Below, in pieces: positions 21,905 through 32,985 of a stretch of DNA of 64,000 nt. Numbering within the stretch: the first letter of the stretch is position 1; every line of letters starts with the position of its first letter. A program made the translations under genes and the position numbers. A model generated the notes under the pieces. It did no database searches. It was given only the letters and a program-made list of their open reading frames with translations, and was not told where the DNA came from. Origin of the DNA: Camellia lanceoleosa (Eukaryota > Streptophyta > Magnoliopsida > Ericales > Theaceae); the NCBI GenBank assembly GCA_025200525.1, contig CM045762.1, positions 189,311,154-189,375,153 of the forward strand. Direction: 5' to 3'.

Positions 21905-22230
21905 TATTTATAATTTGGAGAGGGGTTGTGATAGTGGGGGCCTAGGGAGGTTGCAATGGTGGAAGAGTTTTGAGATGGGGGCTTTGTGATGGAAAAAAGG
22001 GGGTTAGAGAAGCAATTCGTGGTGAAGAATGGAGACTAGGAGGGGGTTGGTACTGGGAGAAGGGGTTGGGGTAAGGGTTCGAGTGGGATACGTGCTGGCG
22101 AGAAGGGATTTGCATTGAGGAAAGGTGGTTGGGGAAGGGTTGATTTATGGTAAGAGTTGGCGGTCAATAATAACGATTGTAGAGACAAAAATAAAGGTTG
22201 GATGGAATAGAGTTAAGGTTTGAAAGATTA
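21905..22230. other. G-rich strand-asymmetric island with a G-quadruplex motif
   Basis: About 325 bases are strongly G over C on the plus strand in otherwise AT-rich DNA. At 22,055-22,077 four G-runs are separated by loops of 4, 2 and 3 bases (GGGAGAAGGGGTTGGGG then TAAGGG), a canonical G-quadruplex pattern. No gene was recognised. Confidence 0.7.
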
Positions 22231-22232
22231 GT

Positions 22233-22668
22233 CAGCTTGCTTGTTTTTATTTTTCAGAAAATACTTTTCAAAAAATTATACTTTCTTATTTTTCGTATTT
22301 TTTTTTGTTTTTATTGAATTTTTTTAATATTTTAAGCAATTTTTTTACTTTTTAGACACACCTAACATAAATATACCTAAAAAGTAAAAAATTTATCCAA
22401 AAAATATTTTAAAAATTCACTAAATACCAAAAATATAAATAAAAAACAAACAAGAATTCAGTGCATTTTTTATATTTCTATGTATTTATTAATTTTTTAA
22501 AATATTTTTTTACAAATTTTTTACTTTTTAGATGCATCTAACTAAGGTGCATCTAAAAAAGTAAAAAAAAATTAAAATTTAAAAAATATTCACTAAAAAC
22601 AAAAGAATACGAAAATCAAAAAGTCAATTTTTAAAAAATTTAATCCAGAAAACTCAAACTAAACACAC
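22233..22668. repeat. MITE-like element, TGTGTTTAGTT family
   Basis: The right end reads ACTCAAACTAAACACAC, the complement of the TGTGTTTAGTT left end of the copy at 59,101. It contains internal self-complementary words (AGATGCATCT, AGGTGCATCT) and long complementary A/T runs. It is about 435 bp with no coding capacity. Confidence 0.5.
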
Positions 22669-23056
22669 TAAGTGATATTACATGCACTAATTAACGTATA
22701 TAATAGTGTTTTAACTAGTATTATGTCATTATTACTGACCATACCTATTATACAAATTATAAATATCAAAAATTTCTTAAATTACGTCATATCATCTATT
22801 AGTATATTAGTTGATATATTAATTAATACATATAATATTATTCTTAAAAGGTAGAAGATGTAAAGAAAAAATATATCTGATAATTATAATGGATGCAAGA
22901 CAATAAAATTAAAGTTTAAAAAGTCTAAACATGATGTAATTTGAAATTAGTTATAATTGTTGTTTTTATGGTAAATAGAAACACCTCAAAAATTATGACA
23001 TTCATTACATCAATTCTAATCACCATTATTTGAAATTGATTATATATACAAAAAAA

Positions 23057-23381
23057 TAAAATTTAAATTATAAATAAACTTTATGAAATTTGTTTAAAAT
23101 AAAAATTACTTTTTGTGATTTTAAAAATTATAACTTGCCCCTTAAAATTTTTAATTTCATAACAAATAGTCTCTTTTGTTAATAAATCATTAAAATCAAT
23201 TAACAATTTTTAATAATGACAGAAAATTATTTCAATTAGTAATTCAGATAAATTTATTATTGTATAAAAGATCAGTTATTATAAAAAATTTATGACAATA
23301 GGATATTTCTAATTTTTTAAATCATAGAGGTCTATCTATATTTTAAACAAATTTCATAATTTGTTTATGATTTCCTCAAAA
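23057..23381. repeat. MITE-like element, ATAAATTATAAATA family
   Basis: Terminal segments AAATTTAAATTATAAATAAAC and (reverse) AAATCATAAACAAATTATG are complementary to each other. Internal text (TTTTTAATTTCATAACAAAT, AATTAACAATTTTTAATAATG) matches the copy at 41,914-42,255. Confidence 0.6.
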
Positions 23382-24115
23382 ATAAATAAATTAACCAGCC
23401 TTCATTTCATTCTTTGAGGAGTAGCCTAACAAGTATTCTTACAACACAAGAAAATATTAAACATAATAATAAGACAAAAAAATATGTATATTATTTCAAA
23501 ATATTTTTCTTAAATTATAAAACATTTAAACTTGTTCGTTATTTGTTATTTTGTATTTTATTTATGAAGAAATTGATAAGAAATTTGAGATATAAATTAA
23601 GAAAGGTGATGTTGCACATACTAATTGATATATTAATTAGTATACTAACATATGTTATAACATTATCATTTTAAAATTATGACTTCACCCAATCTATACT
23701 TACTATATATTAAGCAAAATGGGATTTTTAACTCCAAGTTTTGTGGGAGCTCCAATCTCTCAATCTAAATTACCTAATTTTTTTATTTAAAAAAAAAAAA
23801 CCTTAGCATTTATTAACTTCTCCCAACTCCCAAGACTTACCCTCATAATAACACTTTACTACATTAAGAACAAGCATAAAAAAAATTCTTTGAAATCCAA
23901 CACATATGAATTCCTTAAAAAGTCCCAACATATATGATTATTATCCCTCATAATAACACTTTAATGCATTAAAAAACAAACATAAAAAAAAATCTTGAAA
24001 AGTCAAACACATATGATTATTATCAAAATATTAAACTTTAATATAATATTAAAAAAAGACATTTAATTCTTTGAAAAGTCCAACACATATGATTATTATC
24101 AAAATATTAAACTTT

Positions 24116-24120
24116 AATAT
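24116..24120. repeat. Target-site duplication (left) of the Tat element
   Basis: AATAT stands directly before the left LTR and is repeated at 34,934-34,938 directly after the right LTR. This perfect 5-bp duplication fixes both ends of the insertion. Confidence 0.9.
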
Positions 24121-24695
24121 TGTGTGAGTGAATTTCCGATCACACTGCCCTCCTTAGTGATTCAGCGGAAGAACACAGGCAGAGTAGACGGCTCCCTGTA
24201 ACCTGCACAGAAGGAAAAGACTCCGGCGGTGGTTCTTCCACCCGGGGGCACTCCGACGATCAAGTCAGTATATCTCTCAAAGACAATCAAGTACTTAACT
24301 CACTAGCTTGAGCATAAAAAACGTACCTTAGACCCATGGGGGTGCCTCTCTTTTATAGCCAATACCATCCTAGTCCCAATAGGAGCCTGGTCCTAATGGA
24401 CTTAGGACTACTGCTCATCTAGGACTCCCAGTGAGTTCAGGACAAACTCCCTAAGAGTTTTATCTTCACCCAAACTGAAGTCTTCTCCCAATCTAGGACT
24501 CTTGTCCATATCTTGGTTGAGCCTCCTCTTCATTCTAGGACTCTTTATCCGCTTATCTCGGATTCCGATATCTTCGGAGGTAACCTCGGCCTAACCGAGA
24601 TAACCTCGGCACAACTACCATAACACGTGGGGATCTCGGCTGACACTTCGGTGTCACCTCGACGCGTGTTGGTACTCGTAAAATACATCCCCACA
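24121..24695 (-). repeat. 3' LTR of the Tat element (575 bp)
   Basis: On the minus strand it starts TGTGGGGATGTATTTT and ends TCACTCACACA, with TG..CA termini. A TATAAAA box (plus-strand 24,351-24,357) lies about midway. Differences from the other LTR include the plus-strand words CAGCGGAAG versus CAGCAGAAG, TATCTCGG versus TATTTCGG, and a cluster near 24,661-24,680. Confidence 0.95.
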
Positions 24696-24710
24696 ATCGC
24701 CCCTAGGTTC
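24696..24710 (-). other. Candidate polypurine tract
   Basis: Immediately upstream of the 3' LTR the minus strand reads AACCTAGGGGCGAT, purine-rich just before the TGTGGGG start. This is the place where second-strand priming is expected. Confidence 0.5.
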
Positions 24711-25584
24711 TATTACCTCGGCATTCGAGGTGATGGAACCTATCTTCAACTTTTTCTCGTACATCGGCCTAAGAACTTTCTGGCGAGATCATTCATTCCA
24801 GGCGGCATGTCCTCTTCAGATTCAAATCAATTCCCTTACGCCAGATGAGTCATTATACACCTTTTCTCAACCGCTCGATGACGCGTTTCATTCTTCTTCG
24901 TCCGTTCCATTGACGCGCCTTCAAGCCGTTTTTTCTCTGCCCGCGCCGTCTGACGCATGCGTTACCCTAGGCGTAATAATTGCTGTTTTTTGCCGCCGTT
25001 CCAAACTTAGGAAAAACGATTCCCTCTCTCTTTCTCCTTCACTTTTGTATTTTGAATCTCCTTACTTTCTTTCTCCAAAACTTTTTCTCTTTCAATTCTG
25101 CCATTACTCTTGCCCGAAGCCACCTGAATCGCCTCCTTCGCCATTTTTTGCGGCTCAAGCTCTTGCTCTTGTTGCGTTCATTATCGACCTCGTGACTTCA
25201 TCCGGCCTCACCATTATCTGGTAAGCCATCGTTCCTTCTCTTCCAGTTCTTTGATCGTTCTTGGTTTTTCTTGCCTCTCTCATTACGTTTGTCATGTAAT
25301 TTGTGAATCATTCACTTGATTTTGCATGTGAACACTCGCTCTATTGCACCTTTGTTTTTGGCCTTCCACTTTCTTGTGTTCTTGAATCGAGACTTCTTTT
25401 TGCTTTCTGTTTTCCAGTTTTCTTCCTTCATACTCATCATTCGTAGATTTAGGCTTGGGATTTGTTGTTAAACCATCAATCTCTAGGAAAAACTGAAACA
25501 ATCAGTACCTAGGTTTTAGCCGAGGTCCTTAAAACCCTTCAAAAGTGCCCTGTTGCTGTAGCCTACTATTCATATATCAATATA

Positions 25585-27852
25585 ATGGGTGTGTGGAGGG
25601 ACAGGGTCGATACCCCCACCAAACTACAAAACTTTAGGCAAGAGTTCTCTATCCCAGACGATGTTCACCTCAGGCTAGCTGGGGAGAACGACTCCATTAT
25701 GCCCGATGGTGACAAGATGCCTTTCCCCATAGTAGCCTTCGTCCAGTGTGGACTTAGGTTCCCCCTTGATCCCCTCTTCCGCGAGGTCCTTCACTACTAC
25801 ACTCTGAACCCCATGCAACTTTCCATTAACGCCTTTAGGACACTCATTGGGATAATAGTTTTAGCTCGGCAGGAGGGTGTTAGAATCACTCCTGCCGATA
25901 TCCAGTATTGCTACACCATGTGTGGCCTTGACCATAAGGAAAAAGGTTTTGTATACTATCTTAAGCCGAGGTCCACTGCCTACAAAATAGGAGCCGACCT
26001 TCCTGACTCCAACAAAGGGCTGGGACGACATTACGATCGCTTCGAAACCGAATTCGCCAGATGAAGAAGTCCATCTCTTTCCCCTTCCACACACCGTCAG
26101 AGAGGGCAAGGGTAAGAGCCCAACGTCAGCTGCTTAGCTATTGCTTTCTTCAAAAATTTTGCATGTCTTTCAAAAATTTTATCTGTTTCTCAAGTTTTGT
26201 TCTGTTTTGCAGACGTTCGCCAACCACCCAAGGACTTCCGCCAGTCCTTTTATCTTGGGAAAGATCTGAAGAAGCTCTTGGATCTTCCGCTTGAAAAGCG
26301 CAAGGCCCCATTGCTCCTAAACTTCATACCCACATACACATCAAAGTTGGTCGACGTTCCAAGAGAGAGGAAGAGGAGCGCCTCATCAATCGCCTCCACG
26401 AACAAGTTGCTTCACGTCTGAACGGTCCGCCCGTAGCCAACCTCGGCTCCAAAGAAACGACGAAGGCTTGTTAAAAGCGGCGAAATGGAACGTCCAAAAA
26501 GGTGCTAGACCTTCCGGCCGATCTTCACGATGATATGGATGATGCACCAGCCCAAAGCGTGCCCACCAAAACCGAAGAGAACCAAGAAGGCCCAACCGGC
26601 TAAGGCTCTTGAAGGCGATGCCGAGGCCAAGATGCCTTGCCAATATCAAAATTGACCGAGAAGACCACCTCGGCTCCTTCTAAGAGACTCACGAGGCCAA
26701 CCACCAAAGTCCATCAGCAAAGAAAGAAATCATCTGTGGGGCGTCTTCGAGGTTCGGGGTCCCAAGATCCTGGAACCCAAAGTCACTCTTGAAGACCGGC
26801 GGTGTATACAAATGAAAGTGCAACCGATGTCAGATCGGCGTGGCACTCAAAGATCGCCATCCTTCTTGAGGGTGACATGGAGAAAATGAACAAATGTCCC
26901 GGTTATGAGAACTATGTCCATATGATGCGTATTCGGTCCAAAGTAAGTCTTTTGTTCTTCAAAATCATCTTCCATACTTGTAGAATTCAAATTTCTTGTA
27001 CTAACTTTTACCTTGTATTCCTTCAGCTATCCAACATGCTCATAGCTTCTCCATGATGGCATTTGAAACCCGGGAGGAATTTGGTCGACATGGAGAAGGA
27101 GTTCGCTCTTATCCATAAACAAAACAGACCAACGAACTAAAGATGAAAAGGCCGAAGATCAGTCACAAGCTACAAAGGCCCAATCACTTGCTCTTCAAAA
27201 GGCCGAAATTTCAGCCAGCGTTAGGAAAATGGCGGCGAGAGAAAGGAAGCTAAGAGGGTCAGAAAGAGCTTAGAGATGCTCGCCATGAAGAAAGCCGGTG
27301 ATCTTTGCCCTGATCTAGGCATGGCCGACGTTGCTGAAGATTATAAGCTTCAGGTCAAGAAAGCATGCAACAAAGGATTCGTCCTAGGTTGGAATGCTCG
27401 CAAAAAGCTTGATCTTCCAATGACTTCGCCATGGCGCAAAGACCGAGGTCTTCCTTGCCCTCTTCCTCCATCTCCAAGCCAAACTGAAGATGAGTCTAAA
27501 GCCGACGTTGAAAACGAAGGTGAAGATGAAGAAGCTTTGGTGAGGAAGACCAAATCTCCTCCCAAGATCGACCTGACTGGAGATGAAGAGGTTGAAATTT
27601 GCTCCCAAAAAGGCAGACTTTGGCACCTTATCTTCTGACCTTCTTTTAGTGGGGAGAGGTGTTGATGAAACTTTGGCCGAGATCGACGCTGAAGTTGCAG
27701 CAGACAAAGTCGCCGAGGTGGCGGGGAATAAAGAAGCTGAAGTTGTGGTGGAAGGGCGGACTGAGGTTGTGGCAGAAGAAAATGCTGAAGTTGTTCCTCA
27801 AGGGCCCCCCGAGGTCTCAGCCCAACCAACTCCTGAAGCTGAAACAACTTGA
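25585..27852 (+). pseudogene. Antisense gene of the Tat element (putative gypsy type transposon family, PF04195-like)
   Basis: It runs opposite to gag-pol, between the tandem array and the 3' LTR. Block 1 (25,585-26,063, 159 aa) has FSIPDDVHLRLAGEND, QCGLRFPLDPLFREVLHYY, LNPMQLSINAFRTLIG and CGLDHKEKGFVYYL, the conserved core of this plant retroelement-associated family of unknown function. The frame then shifts by one base near 26,062 (KKSISFPFHTPSE in the next frame). A likely intron ends TTTTGTTCTGTTTTGCAG at 26,213, followed by PPKDFRQSFYLGKDLKKLL. Later pieces are at 26,802-26,943 (AWHSKIAILLEGDMEKMNK), 27,276-27,600 and 27,653-27,852 (acidic EVVAEENAEVV repeats, then a stop). Frameshifts make this copy non-functional as read. 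Function is unknown. Confidence 0.7.
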
Positions 27853-28131
27853 ATGTCTTTTGTTTTTTGTTGCTTTTTCGTTCTTTTCTCCAATGTACTC
27901 CTTTGCTGTTTGTAAACAATTTATTTTTGCTAGGCCATAATGCCTTCTTCATATATAACTGCAACCGTTTCTTTCTGAATACTTCAGTCTTTAAATTCTT
28001 CTTTACTTAGAATATTTTGCATGATTTCCAGATTCTTCCTTCTTTGCACAATCTCCTCGGGTAACATACCTCGGGCATGTTTTATCTGAAGATTTGCCTG
28101 GGCTAGGGCTTTACCTGTAAACTTGTCATAA

Positions 28132-28604
28132 GTTTCAACAAGTATAAAGCATATAAATTCAATTAATCTTCATCTTGTAAATTGCTACAAATTTCAACAA
28201 GTGAAGATAACAATCATATTAGCTTAACTTTAACTTGTAAATTGCTACAAATTTCAACAAGTAAAGATAAGGAATTTATCTCGGCTTAACTTTGACTTGT
28301 AAATTGCTACAAATTTCAACAAGTAAAGATAAGGAATTTATCTCGGCTTAACTTTGACTTGTAAATTGCTACAAATTTCAACAAGTAAAGATAAGGAATT
28401 TATCTCAGCTTAACTTTAACTTGTAAATTGCTACAAATTTCAACAAGTAAAGATAAGGAATTTATCTCAGCTTAACTTTAACTTGTAAATTGCTACAAAT
28501 TTCAACAAGTAAAGATAAGGAATTTATCTCAGCTTAACTTTAACTTGTAAATTGCTACAAATTTCAACAAGTAAAGATAAGGAATTTATCACGGCTTAAC
28601 CCAT
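28132..28604. repeat. 62-bp minisatellite in the Tat 3' region, seven units plus a degenerate one
   Basis: CTTGTAAATTGCTACAAATT starts units at 28,174, 28,234, 28,296, 28,358, 28,420, 28,482 and 28,544. A diverged unit begins at 28,132. Spacing is 60 then 62 bp. Each unit holds an imperfect palindrome (CTTGTAAATT...AATTTCAACAAG). Units from 28,234 on are nearly identical. It lies between the integrase end and the antisense gene, the hypervariable 3' region known in Tat elements. Confidence 0.9.
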
Positions 28605-28761
28605 TAAGCATTACTAATGTCTTCTCTCTGCCCCCAATGTGAACCTAAGTTCCTTTTGGGTTCTCATTATTCAAAAAACAACATCGTGCCAAGTTGTATA
28701 AGTTCAGAGAAATTCTACTAAGATTTTATTGATCATATCGACAAGAAAAATCAAAGAACAT

Positions 28762-29900
28762 CTAATGATAGAAAAACTTTAAATTACAAGTGTTCCATGG
28801 TCTAGGCAATGCTTTGCCCTCGTTATCTTCGAGCCGATATGCCCCATTCCCTAACACCGAGGTGATTCTGTAGGGGCCTTCCCAGTTTGGGCCAAGCTTG
28901 CCCTCTCTGGGATCCTTCTTATTGCCGACGACTTTTCTCAAGACTAGGTCGTTGACTTGAAAATCCCTTGGATTGACCTTCTTGTTGTAAGTTTTGGCAA
29001 GCTGTTGCTGGTATGCTGCAAGCTGGATTGCAGCTTTCTCTCTTCTTTCTTCTAGTTGGTCCAGATCTCGGGCTAAGAGCACATCATTAGACCCGTTCTC
29101 AACTCCCTGCGTTCTGATCCCTGGGATGCCGATCTCCAGTGGAATAGTATACGTGCCATAAGCCATGGCAAAAGGGATTCCTGTTGATCTTCGGCGTAGT
29201 GCGATATGCCCGAAGCACGTTGGGCAATTCGTCTACCCACTTCCCTTTTGACCTCTTCTTTATTCCATCTAAAATGACTTTGTTTGATGCTTCGGCTTGC
29301 CCATTACTTTGGGGAAAGCTTGGTGTTGAAAAATAGTTCTTTATTTTGAACTTTGCACAAAAATTCTTGATGAGTTCTTTGTCAAAGCGTGTTCGCTTAA
29401 TCGAAACGATTGCTCTTGGAATCCCAAATCTGGTGATGATGCTTTTCGGATGAAGTTCTTCACATCCACATCTCGGATTTTGGCAAGAGGCTCTACTTCT
29501 ATCCATTTTGTGAAGTAGTCAGAGCTACCGATGGTACTTCCGTTGCCAGATTGCAGGGCAATTTTCCAACAAGATCCATGCCCCATTGGGCAAATGGCCA
29601 GAGGCTGGAAACGGGGTTCAGGTCAGCAGCTGGCTGATGTATCAGTGGTGCAAACCTCTGGCATTGTTCACACTTCTTCACATAGGTTTCTGCATCTTTT
29701 TGCATATAGGGCCACCAATACCCCTGGGTAATGGCCCTGTGAGCTAACGATCTGCCCCCTGCGTGGCTTCCACAAACTCCTTCATAAATTTCATACAAAA
29801 AGTCTTCGACCTGGAGAGGGTGTACACACCTTAAAAGGGGTCCAGTGAAGGATCTTCTGTACAGATGTCCTTCTGTTGTCAGACTGAATCTTGCCGACTT
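28762..29900 (-). pseudogene. Tat integrase (zinc-binding, core, C-terminal), frameshifted
   Basis: Role: inserts the cDNA into chromosomal DNA. The zinc-binding part reads GVCGSHAGGRSLAHRAI..KKCEQCQRFA, giving the H-H-C-C set (about 29,660-29,790). The core begins WGMDLVGKLP (first catalytic Asp), continues in another frame (YFTKWIEVEPLAKI), then FGIPRAIVS and NGQAEASNKVI (catalytic Glu). Where the family has SDNGTQF the copy reads SIKRTRF, so the second catalytic Asp is lost. The C-terminal part (28,762-29,166) reads FQVNDLVLRKVVGN and LGPNWEGPYRITSVLGNGAYRL and ends at 28,762. At least two frame changes lie in the core. Confidence 0.85.
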
Positions 29901-30049
29901 TAGTCTGACCTTGTGTGCTTCCTTTCGATCTTCTGGCAATTTACCCTCTTTCAGGAATGCAACAATTGCATCCATCCAGCTTGGTCCCAAGTCCACACAT
30001 AATGCTTCTTGCATTGTGTGTGGTGACTCTATGCTCGGGCTTGATAGGT

Positions 30050-31127
30050 AATCCACCATGATTGTCCTCGTCTTTCCGGTTTGCATTGAGCTTGCTAAAT
30101 TGGCCAACGCGTCGGCGTGGTTGTTATCATCTCGGCTAACTTGAAGAAGTCGGCAGTTTTGAAACATGTCTGCCAGCCTGATGACTTCCTTTGCATATGC
30201 CGACATCCTTTCATCTCGGGCAACGAACTCTCCTGTAGTTTGATTCACTATGAGTTGTGAGTCACAAAAAACTATTACCTCATCTGCCTCTGCTGCTACT
30301 GCCAGCTTCAGTCCAGCAATTAATGCTTCGTACTCTGCCTCATTGTTCGAGGCTTTGAACCCTAGTCGAATAGACTGTTCCAGTATCTCCCCATCGGGGG
30401 AAATTAACACTACTCCTGCACTCGCGGTTTGAGCTCCCATCAACAAAAAGTTGAAAGAAGTCGCCATGTAGATCTTTGCAGGTCTGAGTTTTCCTTCCTC
30501 GGTTCCTTACCCTTTGGTGGGCTTCTCCTTCCTTGTTTGGACATCGTTCATCTCGGCTCAACGGGCCCGATGTTCGATGTATTCAGCGAGAACTTCGGCC
30601 CACGAAGTCGGCCAAGACTTGGCCCTTAATTGCCGTTCTTGGCACGAACTCCAGTCATCTTGGCCCAAAATTACGCCCATCTTGCAATTCTTCGGTCAAG
30701 TCTCCTTGTTGTAACAAGGATTTTAATGGGTGCTCTGTCGAACCACTATCTTGTGAACACGAAAATAATGGTTTAGCTTCTTTGAGGCCATTACCAAGGC
30801 GGCATTAATTTCTCCGATGGTAAATACCTTGTTTACGCATCGGCCAAGGTTTTACTTACATAGTAGCGCCTTCATTCTCCTTCTCTTCTTGGGCGATCAC
30901 GGCACTTCTGCGTGCTCAAACCGCTAGGTATAAACGGTTCCTCCTCGGGTTGAGGTGTTGAGAGGATCGGGCGAGGTAAGGTACTTCTTTAGGTCGGCCA
31001 AAGCGGCCTCACATTCCTCTGTCCATAAAAAATCTGTGGCCTTTTTTACCAGATTGAAAAAAGGTTTACACTTGCCCGAACTTTGGCTTATAAATCTGTT
31101 TAGGGCTGCGGCCCTTCCAGTAAGCAT
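30050..31127 (-). pseudogene. Tat RT C-terminus, RNase H and second (archaeal-type) RNase H
   Basis: The upstream part (30,924-31,127) reads AALNRFISQSSGKCKPFF and FLWTEECEAALADLKKYL, the RT connection and start of the element's own RNase H, whose remainder is degraded to about 30,560. The second RNase H begins LFVDGSSN (about 30,430-30,450) in one frame and continues AGVVLISPDGEILEQSIRLG, KASNNEAEYEALIAGL, VFCDSQLIVNQTTGEF and DNNHADALANLA. The D-E-D set (VDG, NEAEYEAL, CDSQL) is visible. Dual RNase H is diagnostic of Tat elements. The frame shifts between VDGSSN and AGVVL. Confidence 0.85.
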
Positions 31128-31129
31128 CT

Positions 31130-31870
31130 GAACCTGTTTAGCCGATGTCGGACTCTGTAATTCCAGAATGGCCTTGATCTTATCTGGTAACGCCGATGCC
31201 CCTTCTTGTTACCAGGTATCCCAAGAACTTACCGGATCCGACTCCAAACGCGCATTTCGATGCGTTTAGTCGGAGCCGATATGTTTTGAGTATGTCGAAG
31301 ACCTCTTCTAAGTCAGCAAGATGATCCTTTGGTTCCTTGGTCTTCATGACCATATCATCGATGTAGACTTCGACAGTTCGGCCAATCAAGTGTCTGAACA
31401 TCTTGGTCACCAGCCTTTGGTAAGTTGCTCCTGCGTTCTTCAACCCAAAAGGCATGACTCTGTAATGTCTGAGACCTTTGGGGGTGATAAACGCTGTCTT
31501 CTCCTCATCCGGGGTACATGGCTATCTGGTGATACCCCTATATCGTCAAGCTCATCCTTCCATGTCCGGATGTGGCGTCCACCAACCGATCGATCTTTGG
31601 CGGAGGAAGTGTCTTTGGGGCGAGCTTTGTTCAAATTTGTGAAGTCTCAGACCCTCCACTTGCCATTCTTCTTTTTACTACCACGGTATTTGATAACCAC
31701 GTCGGATAATTGGCTTCTCGGATGGCCACGGCCTCTAGAAGTCTAGCTACTTCTTCTTCCTTTGCCCGGCGTGCATCAACGTCGGTCTCTGGCTCGTTGT
31801 ACTACTGAGTTTGGCCGACTGTCAACGTTGAGTCTGTGGCATGTGACCTCGGGGTCAATGCGGGCATTTC
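31130..31870 (-). pseudogene. Tat reverse transcriptase, frameshifted
   Basis: Role: copies element RNA into DNA in the virus-like particle. Motifs in order on the minus strand: IDPEVTCHRLNVDS (about 31,810-31,860), KNGKWRV.DFTNLNKA (about 31,630-31,670, with a stop inside), [20 protein letters not shown] (31,396-31,455) and the catalytic [13 protein letters not shown], with YIDD at 31,354-31,365. [21 protein letters not shown] follows. The palm segment between NLNKA and MPFGL is scrambled by frame changes. As read it could not give an active enzyme. Confidence 0.88.
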
Positions 31871-32475
31871 ATAAGGTGTCGGCGAACACCTCAATATTTT
31901 TTCTCAGAAAGGCTTCCAACTCCCTTTCTTCTTCTTCGGCTAATCCTGTGCCGAGAAGAAAGAAGCGTTCCTCATCGCCCTCTTGGACGAAGACTTTCTT
32001 CAATGCTTCTTCACTCTTCTCGGTCGGCTCCTTGCCGACATCATCTAGGACTTTCATGTCCTCTTCTTCAACCTCTGCTTCTTCTGGTTCTCGAATCTTT
32101 GAGTTAGCTTCATTCTTTGCCATGGAGCAATTTTTTACTTCTGATCTCCTCTGGTTTCCTCAATCCCATGTTCTGTTGGGAACCCCAGCAGTTGATGCAA
32201 GGTTGAGGGAACTGCCCCCATTGCATGCAACCACGGCCTCCCCAGGATGATGTTGTAAGGCGAAGGTGTATCAATCACAATAAATTATGTCCTCATCTTC
32301 TTCGTGCCAGCTTGTACCTCCAAGCTTGTTGCGCCTAAAGGCCACGTCGGCGTTCCATTGACGCCGACCATCGGGCCGTTTGGTATTCCATGTCATCGGG
32401 GTGAAGGCCTAACTCCTTGTAGCATCGACATACATGATGTCGCGGGGCGCCTTGATCAATCAAGATCGTTTCACT
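31869..32475 (-). pseudogene. Tat aspartic protease and protease-RT linker
   Basis: Protease pieces: ILIDQGA (about 32,450-32,470), where family members have a D-x-G active-site motif, followed by DIMYVDA. The C-terminal part is SPYNIILGRPWLHAMGAVPST and FPTEHGIEETRGDQ (about 32,150-32,280). The linker at 31,869-32,123 is acidic and ends LEAFLRKNIEVFADTL, the standard lead-in to RT. Frame changes separate the blocks. Confidence 0.75.
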
Positions 32476-32985
32476 GGCACTCCCGACACGGAGGGATACT
32501 ACCGAGCATCATTGTGCGGATCTTGAACCATGTCAAGGTCGGCCTCGGTGAAGGTTATCATCGGCCCTTGGCAATCTTGGGCGAGGTCTTTTCGATCCGA
32601 CTGGTTGACGTCTTTGCGGATGTTTCACCCTCTGCGTCTCCCGTATCGTTTTCATTCACCTTTGAGTGGATTACGTTAACCACCGAGGTCCACTCGCTGT
32701 GGTTCTTTGCCGAAATTTCTGGTGCTTGAGGCAATCGTGCTGCTCTTCCACAGTTACGGCCTCATCCACAAGGTCTCTTAAATGGCCTTGCCTCACCGTC
32801 TTCTAAGTGTGCTTTAAGGGCTCTGCAACCACAGGTTGGGTGGCCACTGCTCATTATGGTAGGCACAACGCCTACCAAGGTTTCTCCCATGAATTCTCCT
32901 TGTGCTCTTGGGTGCCTGAAGTAGGTGATTTGAATTTGGTCAAGGACCTTTTGGATTGGAATTGAACACCGTAAATCCTTCTTGT

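Noticed and set aside
24627..25224. Frames of 73-164 aa before the antisense Tat gene
   Set aside because: They begin inside the LTR, overlap in two frames, and lack the family motifs that start at 25,585; probably leader sequence.
27350..27964. 204-aa minus-strand frame in the Tat element
   Set aside because: Shadow of the acidic, plus-strand antisense gene; Ser/Leu/Pro-rich with no domain.
28174..28604. Regular repeats considered as a CRISPR array
   Set aside because: Units are contiguous 62-bp tandem copies with no variable spacers, in a plant retrotransposon.
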